DNA from: Saprospiraceae bacterium
Lineage (GTDB): Bacteria > Bacteroidota > Bacteroidia > Chitinophagales > Saprospiraceae
NCBI GenBank assembly: GCA_019187365.1
Contig: JABARE010000038.1
Span: 81,545-145,544 of the forward strand
Direction of reading: 5' to 3'
DNA: 64,000 nucleotides
The first letter of the stretch is position 1. The number at the start of each line of letters is the position of its first letter. The notes under the pieces were generated by a model, which saw only the letters and a program-made list of their open reading frames with translations, did not search any database and was not told the origin of the DNA. Of this stretch, positions 8,143-18,197 are shown piece by piece. The position numbers and the translations under genes are program-made.

Positions 8143-11100
8143 TCACTCTATGAGATGAACGTCACCGGAAAGAACGATGAAACCGTCATCCGTTTTGATC
8201 TTTGCGGAGTATAGGTACACACCGGGTAGATTGCGTTTCCCTTTTGTACCCCTTCCATTCCATCCCTGGTCCGGCATATTGGCCGCAAATCGCTCGTTTG
8301 AAAAGACGAGATTACCCCAGCGGTCGAATATCTGAAATGATTCTATGGTCGCCGCATTGGAGTGATCAATGGGATAAAAAGCATCGTTGATGTTGTCTCC
8401 GTTGGGAGAAAATGCATTGGGAAAATAGACCTTCACTTCTTTGAGAATGCGAAGGGTCAAAGCTGCCTCGCTGGTGCAACCGTTCGTATCGGTCACGGTA
8501 ACGCGGATAACGCCTTCGTAGCTCGCCGTGAGCAGAGGTTCAAGACAATCGCTGCAGTCCAGTTGATCAGCGGGATCCCAAGATATGCGCCGGACGGCAC
8601 CAGGATCGGACAAAATGTTGAGTTTGATCTTCCTCGATTCGCCTGCCTTCAATTCAAGGGATGGCAGCAAATCGATGCGGACGCCTCCTTCCCGGAGGAT
8701 CTCGAGCGACAAGTCGTAGGTACAGCCATTTGCATCCCTTACAACGATCGGGTGAATCCCCGGTGAAAGAGGTAAGACGGTCAGGTCTGTTACGAAGTTC
8801 GCCCCACCATCTGCGGAATAAACATAGGGCGCTTTGCCTCCCGTTATGGAATGAATTGCGATGTAGCCGGTTTCGCGTTGGCAATTCGCATGTACCGGAC
8901 TCGCATCGACGAAATGGATCCGTCCGGTGTCAGCTACAACCAATATCGAATCGGTGGTGCTACAACCCGTGCGCGGATTGATGATCTTGCACACATACAG
9001 GCCTGGCTTATCTGTATTGAATTGTGGCAGCGAATAGCTGAATCCATTGGGGCCATTCCAGCTCATGGTGAAGCCCTGCAGAGAACTGCCCGCTTTTACC
9101 GGAACGCGATCTCGCAGGCAGTTGATGGTGTCGGCAGACAGGCTAAGGTCTGGTTTTGTTGTATCGGCGACAATGGTCACGGATAGCGACAAACGGCAAC
9201 CGCTGCTGTTGGTTGCAGTGACCAGGTAATTGCCGGGTATAGCGATGACCGGATTTTGTTGTGCACTCGAAAATCCCAAAGGCCCGGACCAGTCAAAGAC
9301 CAGACCGGCATCCGGGGTGTTGAGCCTCAAAGTCAGTTGGTTTCTGCGGCATGTAATGGTATCTGGTTCCAGGGTGATTGAAGGAAGGCGCCTGCTGTCG
9401 CGCAACAGGAAACTGTCAGAAGACGAACAGCCGTAAGCATCGGTGATCAGAAGTTTGTACCAACCGGCACGGCTTGTCGCTATGGTATCCGTTGATGCAA
9501 CCAGGCCACCGGGTCCGGACCATGTAAGGATACCACTACCGGAAGCAGGATCTCTGGCGATGGCCGCCACGCTGTCGGCACAGGTAATCGAATCGCGGTC
9601 ATACCACAGCTTAACGAGGGGGGGCGTTGTTTTTTGTCCGATGTAAATGATTTGGCTGGCCGAACATCCCAGGGAGTCGGTAATTTGTATGGTATACCAA
9701 CCCGAATCGCTGACGACGGGCCGAAGCTGATCAGAACGGAAACCGTTGGGGCCGTTCCATTGTACGCTTACCCCTGTGGTGGATGTGCTTGCATTCAATG
9801 GAACGGACAATCGACTGCAGGTAATGGTGTCGCCGGAAACCCGCAAGTCTGGGATCCGGTCTTTTTGAATTACCAAAACAGAGTCTGTAAACGTACAGCC
9901 GTTCGTGCCCCAAAGAGTGAAGGTGTATGTTCCACCCAATACGACATCAGAAGACGGCGATTGAATGGAAAAAACACCCGGACCGACCCATTGCATCCGG
10001 ATAATGTTGCCAGTGATCATGCCGGCTTGTATTTTTCCGATTTGCTTGCAGGTGATGGTATCAGCCTGTAGAAAAGCTCCGGGATGAACCGTGTCGGAAG
10101 GAATATTTAGAATGGCTGAATCCGAACATCCGTTAGCTGCAATTACGGTCAGAGTATAGATTCCGGAATTTCCAACCTGGATTGACTTCACATTTGATGA
10201 AAAGCCACCAGGCCCCGTCCAATGAAACGCTATCGCCGTTGAATCAGTCGCAACCGTAGGGCTTACGGTTGTTCGGGTACACGTGATGGTATCAGCCTGC
10301 AATGCAAGAATGGGCAGACTGCGATCGATAGAAACGTAAACCGAATCTTCATACGAACATCCGTTATTTGCTATTGCAACGAGCCTGTGCCAGCCCGGAA
10401 GCCCCGAACGGATTTCGCGAACGTTGCTGATAAGACCCGAGGGACCGCTCCATTGGTAGCTTGTAGCATCGGCGCCTGTGTAGCGAAGCCATGCTGAATC
10501 AGTCCGGCAGTTCAGCGTATCTGCTTTGAGGGTAAAAACAGGGCGTACCGTATCGATGGCTATGGTTACGCTTGTCTGAGCGCTGCATCCGTTGGGTGCC
10601 GTCACCGTAAACGTGTAGTTGCCGGGAAGGCTTGTAGTAATCGAGGTCTGGTCGCGCAGATCCCCGGAAGGCGTATTCCATAATACGGACACACCCGCTG
10701 TCAGGCTGCCTCCGGTCAGGGTTACATCTGGTCGGTTGCAACGCAGGGTGTCAGCCGGTGAAAGGAAAATATCGGGTACGTCGGCTGATTTAAAAACGAT
10801 GACGGAATCTATGGCGCGGCAACCATCGGCCGTCATGAGTTCAACATAATACCAGCCGCTTTCACTGACAACGGGCATCCGCTCGGTGGAGCTGAAATTT
10901 CCGGGACCCTTCCAGGAAACAGTTGCAGTAGTGTCTGCAACAAGTCGAAGTTGGACAAAAGTGCGATTGCAGGTAAGGGTATCTGCCGAGAGGGCCACAG
11001 TAAGGTGGCTGCCTGTAGTCGGAACATAAAAAGAATCCAGCTCCTTGCACCCCAGGCTGTCTGTTGTCGTCAAATAATACCAGCCGGTATCGCGCACCAC

Positions 11101-12564
11101 CGCGCGGTCTGAACTGTCTTTTTGATAGCCGCCAGGCCCCTTCCACCGATAGATGGGTTTTCGTGCAAGGCTGGTTGCCCGCAGTACAGCAGTATCCTTG
11201 GAGCAGCCCAGGCTGTCGCCGGAAACTTCCACATAAAGTTCTGTCCGCAAGTCTTCTATTTCAACCGATGCCGTATTCGTACATCCATAATCGTCGGTCA
11301 CCTTGACCGTGTACGTTCCAGGTTCCTGTATGTTGAAATTGGTTGCCCTCGTACTGTAATAACCTCCCGGCCCCGTCCATTCATACGTAGGTGCCTGTGA
11401 TTTGCTAATGGCTTCGATGCGACCCATGTTATTTTGGCACGTGATGTCTTCTTTTTTGGTTGAAATATCAGGGGGAGTTACACTGCCTTTCACTTCAATC
11501 ATTTGCTCGACTTCGCAGCCAAAGGGGCCCGTAATTTTTAAGGTATAGACTCCGGGAGAATCTATAACGGGAGTCAGCGTGCGGTCCCCACTGAGTATGC
11601 GCCCGTTGCGCGTAGTCCACAGGTAGCTGATGCCTGGTCCTGAGCTGGATCCGCTGGCATCCAGTCTTAAGGGCCTGTTGAAACAATTGATCTCGTCCGG
11701 AGGAAGGATATCTGCAAGCAATTCGTACACCGTTACCGTTACTTCGTCTTGTTCCTCGCAACACTCGCGAACCACGATGTCGTCTATGGCACACATGCTC
11801 AAGGGGCCGGTGCCTCCATAGTTGGCAAAACAAATCGTTGCCGATGTGGCAGCAGCGCTGTTCCAGGTGAAACTGCCACTTGCTTCCAGGCACAGGCCAC
11901 TGATCGCATCAACCGTGCCGATGAGACTTCCGTTGATCTTTAAACCGATTGAAGGGGGTGCACTAAAGAGGTAGGGAATGCCAAATAACTTGTAATCTAT
12001 TTTGTAGTCGGTATTTTGAAAAACGGGAATCGTCTGACACCAGATATTCGACGACGACCCGGTAGGTGTGATGACCATAGTAAAAGCTCCGATATTCGGC
12101 GTGCACCCAAAGGCTATTGCAATCTGCGGTACGCTCATGACCATGTAGCCTCCCGTAGAAGCAATGAGGTCGTTTACAGCATTAAAGGGCGTGTACTGGC
12201 TGGTTGCGGGATTGATGTTTCCGGTTTCAAAGCCGCCATTGGTGATGCGATTGCCCGAAACGGCCCGGGCGGTCAGGGTGTAGTTGGTCGTTGATGCGGG
12301 GTTGGCGACCGGATTTAGAATGTTGGGATTGCTGAGTCCGTCGGGAGGTTCCCAACTATATTGGGTGCTGCCGGAAACACTTGCATTGAGGACCTTTCCC
12401 TCGCCAGCACAGATGGTTATATCCGGACCTGCGTTTACGATTATACCACATGAATTGGGCATTGCATAAACCGGCTTACGGCCTGGCTTTTGCTGTCCCT
12501 GTATCGGCGAACTGATAAAGACAAAAGCGCAGCATGCAAAGGCAAATCTTGCTATTGCACCCAT
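8143..12564 (-). CDS. giant secreted T9SS protein with 12 Ig-like repeats and CHU_C-type C-terminal domain (copy 2)
   Basis: About 1,473 residues. After a signal peptide (MGAIARFAFACCAFVF) comes a conserved N-terminal module (NAGPDITIC ... WEPPDGLSNP), a jelly-roll-like segment around ITNGGFETGN, then 12 units of about 80 residues. Each unit opens with a pattern like ADTLTC and contains W-x-GP-G-F and a final DGCS/NGCS. The end (YFPNAFSPNGDNIND ... IFDRWGNLVF) is the gliding-motility-associated C-terminal domain recognised by T9SS (type B). Predicted to be exported and surface-bound or secreted; adhesion is a guess. The ATG at 12564 fits a signal peptide; starts up to 12711 would overlap the upstream gene. 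It is a tandem paralogue of 12657-17048. Confidence 0.88.
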   Translation of the reverse strand: MGAIARFAFACCAFVFISSPIQGQQKPGRKPVYAMPNSCGIIVNAGPDITICAGEGKVLNASVSGSTQYSWEPPDGLSNPNILNPVANPASTTNYTLTARAVSGNRITNGGFETGNINPATSQYTPFNAVNDLIASTGGYMVMSVPQIAIAFGCTPNIGAFTMVITPTGSSSNIWCQTIPVFQNTDYKIDYKLFGIPYLFSAPPSIGLKINGSLIGTVDAISGLCLEASGSFTWNSAAATSATICFANYGGTGPLSMCAIDDIVVRECCEEQDEVTVTVYELLADILPPDEINCFNRPLRLDASGSSSGPGISYLWTTRNGRILSGDRTLTPVIDSPGVYTLKITGPFGCEVEQMIEVKGSVTPPDISTKKEDITCQNNMGRIEAISKSQAPTYEWTGPGGYYSTRATNFNIQEPGTYTVKVTDDYGCTNTASVEIEDLRTELYVEVSGDSLGCSKDTAVLRATSLARKPIYRWKGPGGYQKDSSDRAVVRDTGWYYLTTTDSLGCKELDSFYVPTTGSHLTVALSADTLTCNRTFVQLRLVADTTATVSWKGPGNFSSTERMPVVSESGWYYVELMTADGCRAIDSVIVFKSADVPDIFLSPADTLRCNRPDVTLTGGSLTAGVSVLWNTPSGDLRDQTSITTSLPGNYTFTVTAPNGCSAQTSVTIAIDTVRPVFTLKADTLNCRTDSAWLRYTGADATSYQWSGPSGLISNVREIRSGLPGWHRLVAIANNGCSYEDSVYVSIDRSLPILALQADTITCTRTTVSPTVATDSTAIAFHWTGPGGFSSNVKSIQVGNSGIYTLTVIAANGCSDSAILNIPSDTVHPGAFLQADTITCKQIGKIQAGMITGNIIRMQWVGPGVFSIQSPSSDVVLGGTYTFTLWGTNGCTFTDSVLVIQKDRIPDLRVSGDTITCSRLSVPLNASTSTTGVSVQWNGPNGFRSDQLRPVVSDSGWYTIQITDSLGCSASQIIYIGQKTTPPLVKLWYDRDSITCADSVAAIARDPASGSGILTWSGPGGLVASTDTIATSRAGWYKLLITDAYGCSSSDSFLLRDSRRLPSITLEPDTITCRRNQLTLRLNTPDAGLVFDWSGPLGFSSAQQNPVIAIPGNYLVTATNSSGCRLSLSVTIVADTTKPDLSLSADTINCLRDRVPVKAGSSLQGFTMSWNGPNGFSYSLPQFNTDKPGLYVCKIINPRTGCSTTDSILVVADTGRIHFVDASPVHANCQRETGYIAIHSITGGKAPYVYSADGGANFVTDLTVLPLSPGIHPIVVRDANGCTYDLSLEILREGGVRIDLLPSLELKAGESRKIKLNILSDPGAVRRISWDPADQLDCSDCLEPLLTASYEGVIRVTVTDTNGCTSEAALTLRILKEVKVYFPNAFSPNGDNINDAFYPIDHSNAATIESFQIFDRWGNLVFSNERFAANMPDQGWNGRGTKGKRNLPGVYLYSAKIKTDDGFIVLSGDVHLIE

Positions 12565-12656
12565 TTTCGAAAAAAACAATGTCAGGGCTTGTAATGCGCG
12601 TTCCCTTACCTTCACTTTCAAAGGGATGAACTTTTTACAAACGTCTTCTTTGAAGC

Positions 12657-15600
12657 TCACCGGATGAGCGTTGCGTCTCCTCTTAAGATCCATTTTTCTC
12701 CGTTGATCCATTCAATTTCTGCAACATACGTGTAGACACCCGGGTTGCATTTTTCGCCTTGAAAACTTCCATCCCAACCATGTGCCGGCTGATTGGGAAC
12801 ACCGTCATTGTATCCGAAAACCTGATTGCCCCAGCGGTCAAAGATCTTGAAAAAATGAATTTGGGTTACATCGGGATCGCTGCTGTGAATGTATATGTGA
12901 TCGTTGATCTGGTCTCCGTTTGGGCTGAATGCGTTGGGAACCCATGCACGCGGAGTTTCGACGCGTATGAGGATGGTTTGGATGGCCAAACAACCGTTCG
13001 TATCTACTACGGTAACTTCGTATTCGATGTTTTGCAGAGGGAATGTCTCTGGATCTTCACAGTCGGAGCAACTCAGGTAAGTTTCGGGACTCCACCGGAA
13101 AGAAGCTGCAATGGCAGGATCCGGTAGCACCGTCAGGTCAAGCCGGGTGGATTGGCCGAGGCGTAAGGTGATTTCAGGTACCAGATCAGTCTGCACGGCA
13201 GGAATTTCTGTAATGGCAAAACTTTTCTGGTAGCGGCATCCGGCACTGTCGCGGGCGAAAAGTACGTGAATGCCAGGAAGAAGTCCTTTGAATTCCGTGG
13301 ATGATTGCCATTGATCCGGGTCGTCAACGGAAAATTCCATTCCTCCGTGGCCCCCAAGTGTCTGAAAAACGTTCACACTTCCCGAAATGGCTTTACAAAT
13401 CGGATTGACTGTTTGTAGCGATACATCGCGGATGAGCAGACTGTCGCGATACACTTCGTGCCAAAGGAGCGTGCGGCAACCATTGCGAGGCAGGGTTACT
13501 TCGAGCTGGTATCGGCCGCCTTCGGAAACGGTGAAACGGTTCCCACGATTAATCTTCTGTCCTGATGGATCGTACCACTCCAGTTGCGCAGCAGGGTTAT
13601 CCGACATACCCTCCAGCAATGCCTGGTCGCGGAGACAACCGATGCTGTCGGATCGCGCAAAAGCATTTGGATGGATGGTGTCAATCTGAACGGTCAGGGA
13701 CCCTGAGGACGAACATCCGTTAGGTGAAGTGGCCAACGCCTTATAAAGGCCCGGAACCGAAGTTTTTAGGGTATCCGCAGCAGACATGGCCTGGCCCGGC
13801 CCGGTCCAGGAGTATTGCAGGGCGGGAGTGTTGCTCAGTGCCCGCAGTACAACCGAGGTCTGAACACAGGTGATGGTATCGTCCGAGACGTGAAGGTCAG
13901 GGGCAAGGGTGTCGACGGCCACGAAAACGGAAGAGGCGCTCGCACAATGGTTGTCGCCCCTTGCTTCGAACATAAAAGTGCCACCGGCTGCACTGCTGAT
14001 GACATTTGCACTGATTTTTTGCCCATCGGGTGTGGTCCACGTGCCCGTTATGTTTGCGGGTGTTATGATGGCGGTTAGCTCTGCCTCCAGGTTGCGACAA
14101 TCGATGGAGTCTGCAAAAAGACTTATTTGTGGCCGAACCGTGTCCTGAGGAATCCAAATCGTCGCGCTTCCCTCGCAGAAGTTCGCAGAGCGGATGAGGA
14201 GCTGGTACCAGCCTCCAAGATTGATCTCCGGTTTAAGGATTGTGCTTGAAAAACTCTGTGGGCCGGTCCACTCAATCCATGACGTATCCGAACGGGTGTT
14301 CACCTCAAGACGGATACGCGTTTTAAGGCAGTTGAGCGAGTCCGCGAGGATGGAAAATGCCGGTCTTATGGTATCCTCTGCAACGTCAACCGTCCATTCT
14401 GACTGACAGCCTTCCGGGCTTTCGACTGAAAGGGTGTACCTGCCCCCTTGTGAGACCTGTGCTGTAGAGTCGGAGCCGACAAATCCTCCGGGGCCTGTCC
14501 ACCGATAGAGCAGACTGTCGCGGTTGGTAATGGCCCGCAAAAGGGCACTCCGCTTTATACAGGTGAGGGTGTCAGGTGATATGTAAAGATCGGGCTTGCG
14601 CACATCGCGAAAGACGGTAAGTGTGGCGGAATCTGAACATCCGTTAGCATTGTAGGCTATCAACCGGTAGTTTCCGGGAACAGAAATATAAGGACCAGCC
14701 TCGTCTGAACTAAAGCCTGCAGGACCGGACCAATCGTAATGGATCCCGTTGCCAATGACCGATGCCATGAGCTGCACGCTGTCTTTTTTGCAATTGATGG
14801 TGTCATTTTGGTAACTGATCAGCGGTCTGGACGTATCGGCATAAATTTCGATCGTAATATTTGCGGAGCATCCGTTAGCTAAAGTTGCCGTTACCGAATA
14901 AGATCCTGGAAGGTCTGCGCCTGGGCGCTGCAAAGAAGAAGTAAAGCCGTTTGGACCGCTCCATGTGTATGCCGCCCCGGGTGGGCCTGAAAGGGAAAGG
15001 GTAGTAGTCGTTTTGGCGCAGGTCAGCGTATCGTCAGTCGAATTTAATACGGGCGACGTCGTGTCGATGGCTATGGTTACCGAGTCGATGTCCGAACAAC
15101 CGTTAGCATAGCTGGCTCTTGCCGTGTATATCCCGGGCACATATACAAGCATGCTGTCGGAAGTGGAGAAGAACCCCCAGGGTCCGGACCATTCTAAGGA
15201 AGCGTCACTTCCTGAAACCAGCAGGGCAGACCTCTTGTTGCACCGCAGGGTATCTGGCTGAAGCATAAGTCGGGGATGGAGGGTGTCGGCATGCACCTCG
15301 ACCAGAAAGGTGTCGACGCACTGGTTACCCCCTTTGGCAACAAACTGGTAAATTCCCGGAATGGTCGTCAAAATGTGAGTAGAATCGACAGACACAAAAA
15401 AATGGGCCGATGACCAGGTCCAATCGACCAGTGGCCGGTCGGCAACGGCTCGAAGGTGTGCGGTGTCGGTCAAACAGCTGATCGTATCTGCGTACAATTG
15501 AACGACCGGTTTTTGGATGTCTTTGTTCACGCGCAAGGAATCCGTTTTGATGCAGCCAAAGGGCGTACTCACCCGGAGCACGTACAGTCCGCTGTCGGCG

Positions 15601-17048
15601 GTTTTGAAGCCATCGGATTTAATATAGAAATTGCCGGGGCCAAACCATTCGAAAATGGACCCGGGAACAGTAGACTCACCCATTAGAAGGGCTGAATCCC
15701 GCATACAGTCGATGTTTTCACCAGAGATGCTGATTTTTGGGTTGTCGTCGCGCTCGACGACGTGAATCGAGTCAACCGTTTTGCAATTGTATTCATCCGT
15801 GATGGTCAGGGTGTAAACCCCGCCGGAAGAGACTACGGCAATCGGATCAGTGGAGGAATAACCATTCGGCCCCCCCCATTCGTATTGCAGGGGAAAGACC
15901 TTGCTCCGGCTGAAGATCGATGCGACCAGCTGGTTGCACCCAATCGTATCTTTTGTCGTCAACTGCAGATCTGGTGGGCGGATGTTGCCAACTACCGTCA
16001 CCTGTTCTGTTTTGCAACAATTCGGCAGCGGGGAGCAAATGGTAAGGTAGTAGGTTCCCGGGCCCTCAACGAAAGGTTGAAGGGTGCGTGAACCGGAAAT
16101 GATCTTTCCATCTCCGGTTGTCCACATATAGGTCCAGCCCGGGCCGGAAGATGAACCTGTGGCGTCGATCTGAACGCGCGGCATGTCGCAGTTCACCGGA
16201 TCGGGTGGGGCGATCTGGAAGGTGAACTCCTCCACTTCTACCTTCATGGTGTCGCGGACCTCACAAAACTTGCGAAAGCTGAGGTCGTCGATGGCGAAAT
16301 CGTTGCCGCCGGTAGCCGTGTTGAGGTTCACAATGCAGATCTCCGCCGTGGTATTGCCACCGGAATTCCAGATGGCCTCGTATTTTTCCCAGTTGCACAC
16401 CACACCACTGCTGTTGAATATGGAACCGATGGGGGTGCCGTTGATGGAAAACTGCAGGATCGGGGGAGAGGAAGAGACGACCGCTGTGACCCACGCTGTG
16501 AAGGCGTAATCCATGTCAGGGATGACATTGATGTTCTGGCACCAAACGTTCTGAAGGCTGGCCGAACCGTTGAGTACCATCATCAAACCGGAGCCACTCG
16601 TGTGGTCGCCGCAAGGGGCAAAACCCGCATGGCCGAGCTGCGGGTTGTTGATCACCGCATAGGTGCCTTCGCAGTCCAGGTACCCCAGGCCATAACAAGA
16701 ACTGGTACCCGGCATGTAGTCCGTAGTAAAGCCCGTATTTCCCGCTTCAAAATTGCCATTGGTAATGAGGTTCGTCGTACTGAGTCCCTTGGCGGTGAGG
16801 ATGTATTCCATCGTGGAAAACACGGTGGCCATGGTCACTGGGGATTTCGGATTGCTGAGTCCCGTGGGGGGCTCCCAGAAGATGTCCTGTACGTTGCCTC
16901 CGGTTACCTTGCCGTTGATGGTAACCTTATCGCCCGGGTTGCAGACTTTGAGGTCGGGGCCTGCATTCACGGTGAAGTTGCATTGGGCCGGCAAAAAGCC
17001 GGACCCTATGATAAAAGGCAAGAGCAAACAGCAAAAAGCAACTTTCAT
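12657..17048 (-). CDS. giant secreted T9SS protein with 12 Ig-like repeats and CHU_C-type C-terminal domain (copy 1)
   Basis: About 1,463 residues with the same plan as the neighbouring gene: signal peptide (MKVAFCCLLLPFIIGSGF), N-terminal NAGPDLKVC and WEPPTGLSNP module, an ITNGNFEAGN domain, 12 Cys-containing Ig/PKD-like repeats of about 80 residues, and the T9SS sorting domain (VPNAFSPNGDQINDH ... KIFDRWGNQVFGY). The ATG at 17048 is preferred because it begins the signal peptide directly; the track start at 17075 adds nine residues. It lies 33 bases after the glycosyltransferase gene. A tandem duplication with its neighbour is clear from the shared domain order and equal repeat number. Confidence 0.88.
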   Translation of the reverse strand: MKVAFCCLLLPFIIGSGFLPAQCNFTVNAGPDLKVCNPGDKVTINGKVTGGNVQDIFWEPPTGLSNPKSPVTMATVFSTMEYILTAKGLSTTNLITNGNFEAGNTGFTTDYMPGTSSCYGLGYLDCEGTYAVINNPQLGHAGFAPCGDHTSGSGLMMVLNGSASLQNVWCQNINVIPDMDYAFTAWVTAVVSSSPPILQFSINGTPIGSIFNSSGVVCNWEKYEAIWNSGGNTTAEICIVNLNTATGGNDFAIDDLSFRKFCEVRDTMKVEVEEFTFQIAPPDPVNCDMPRVQIDATGSSSGPGWTYMWTTGDGKIISGSRTLQPFVEGPGTYYLTICSPLPNCCKTEQVTVVGNIRPPDLQLTTKDTIGCNQLVASIFSRSKVFPLQYEWGGPNGYSSTDPIAVVSSGGVYTLTITDEYNCKTVDSIHVVERDDNPKISISGENIDCMRDSALLMGESTVPGSIFEWFGPGNFYIKSDGFKTADSGLYVLRVSTPFGCIKTDSLRVNKDIQKPVVQLYADTISCLTDTAHLRAVADRPLVDWTWSSAHFFVSVDSTHILTTIPGIYQFVAKGGNQCVDTFLVEVHADTLHPRLMLQPDTLRCNKRSALLVSGSDASLEWSGPWGFFSTSDSMLVYVPGIYTARASYANGCSDIDSVTIAIDTTSPVLNSTDDTLTCAKTTTTLSLSGPPGAAYTWSGPNGFTSSLQRPGADLPGSYSVTATLANGCSANITIEIYADTSRPLISYQNDTINCKKDSVQLMASVIGNGIHYDWSGPAGFSSDEAGPYISVPGNYRLIAYNANGCSDSATLTVFRDVRKPDLYISPDTLTCIKRSALLRAITNRDSLLYRWTGPGGFVGSDSTAQVSQGGRYTLSVESPEGCQSEWTVDVAEDTIRPAFSILADSLNCLKTRIRLEVNTRSDTSWIEWTGPQSFSSTILKPEINLGGWYQLLIRSANFCEGSATIWIPQDTVRPQISLFADSIDCRNLEAELTAIITPANITGTWTTPDGQKISANVISSAAGGTFMFEARGDNHCASASSVFVAVDTLAPDLHVSDDTITCVQTSVVLRALSNTPALQYSWTGPGQAMSAADTLKTSVPGLYKALATSPNGCSSSGSLTVQIDTIHPNAFARSDSIGCLRDQALLEGMSDNPAAQLEWYDPSGQKINRGNRFTVSEGGRYQLEVTLPRNGCRTLLWHEVYRDSLLIRDVSLQTVNPICKAISGSVNVFQTLGGHGGMEFSVDDPDQWQSSTEFKGLLPGIHVLFARDSAGCRYQKSFAITEIPAVQTDLVPEITLRLGQSTRLDLTVLPDPAIAASFRWSPETYLSCSDCEDPETFPLQNIEYEVTVVDTNGCLAIQTILIRVETPRAWVPNAFSPNGDQINDHIYIHSSDPDVTQIHFFKIFDRWGNQVFGYNDGVPNQPAHGWDGSFQGEKCNPGVYTYVAEIEWINGEKWILRGDATLIR

Positions 17049-17081
17049 GGTGGAGGTCAAACTCCAAAAGTACAAAAATCC

Positions 17082-18179
17082 TTACAAGCCCAGAACCAGG
17101 CAGAAGGCTTGTGCGCTGGTCGTCATCGTAAACCGGGAGCGAACCCTCTCCAGCCCGTTCCGGCCCATGCGCTGCCGGAGTTCCGGGTCTTCCATCAAAA
17201 GGCGGACGTTGGCCGCAAACTTGTCGACGTCGGGGTAATCGACCAGATAGCCCGTGTGACCATGGTCGACAATTTCGGGGTTGCTCGACAACTGCCAGGC
17301 CACGACCGGTTTTGCTCTGGCCATGGCCTCAACGAGCACAAAGCCAAAACCTTCCCAGGTCGATCCGAGCAGGAATATATCGGTCTGGTCAAGAAATGGT
17401 ATCATGTTCTCGACAAAGCCGCACAGCTCTACCCGATCCTCTAAATCCCGTTGCAGGATGCCCTGCTCAATCGCTTCTCGAAGTTCACCGGTCCCGGCAA
17501 TGCGAAGCCGGAAAGAAAGTCCCTGAACCGCGAGCAGACGCGCAACGTCGAGTAAGAGGAGCTGGCCTTTTTGTTGGGTGAGCCTGCCCGCTGTGCCCAA
17601 CACCAGGGTGGTCCCTGGGCCATCCGCAGGAGTGATGTCGTCGGGACGGGATACGAGGTCCTGTTCTTCGATGCCATGGTAGACTACATAGGTCTTAGCG
17701 GCAATGCGCTCAGAGGGAAAGTTTAGGAGCAGGGTCCTGCGCGTTTCCAGCGAACTCGCAACGAGGTGGGTCAGTACGCTGTTAAAATAGAAGCGGTTGA
17801 GTAGCCCGCCGCGAACGGGAACCGCAAGCCCCCGCAAGTAAACGATGCGCCTTACCCCGGCGATTTTTGCAGCAAGTCCTGCAGCTTTCATGTCCTGAGA
17901 GGAAGAAAATACCAGCGTTCCCACTCCGTGTTTTCTCAACAGCAAGGCGGATTTCAGCAAACCCAGGGGGTTTAGGAAGCTGAGGTTGTGGATGCGGCGG
18001 GACAAAACCTCCAGACCTTCGGTTCTGGCCCGTCGGCTGAGGGCTCCCCGGTCGTGGGCGACTAGGCAAACCGGGTGACCCAGGTCGCGAAGGGCGATGG
18101 CATATTCGAGGTGTAGTTTTTCACCTCCTCCCCAAAATTCGTGGGTGTTCCAAAAACAAATTTTCTCAGCGCGCTCCAT
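17082..18179 (-). CDS. family 4 (GT-B) glycosyltransferase
   Basis: A 365-residue GT-B glycosyltransferase. The N-terminal domain begins ICFWNTHEFWGGGEK, and the C-terminal nucleotide-sugar domain has LGTAGRLTQQKGQ, VELCGFVENM and the family signature GSTWEGFGFVLVEAMA (E-x7-E type). It would transfer a sugar from a nucleotide donor to a glycan or lipid acceptor in the cytoplasm. It lies between a methyltransferase and two giant exported proteins in one leftward operon. A role in glycosylating or anchoring those proteins is possible but is only inferred from position. Confidence 0.85.
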   Translation of the reverse strand: MERAEKICFWNTHEFWGGGEKLHLEYAIALRDLGHPVCLVAHDRGALSRRARTEGLEVLSRRIHNLSFLNPLGLLKSALLLRKHGVGTLVFSSSQDMKAAGLAAKIAGVRRIVYLRGLAVPVRGGLLNRFYFNSVLTHLVASSLETRRTLLLNFPSERIAAKTYVVYHGIEEQDLVSRPDDITPADGPGTTLVLGTAGRLTQQKGQLLLLDVARLLAVQGLSFRLRIAGTGELREAIEQGILQRDLEDRVELCGFVENMIPFLDQTDIFLLGSTWEGFGFVLVEAMARAKPVVAWQLSSNPEIVDHGHTGYLVDYPDVDKFAANVRLLMEDPELRQRMGRNGLERVRSRFTMTTSAQAFCLVLGL

Positions 18180-18197
18180 GCATCCGAAATTTGCGGA

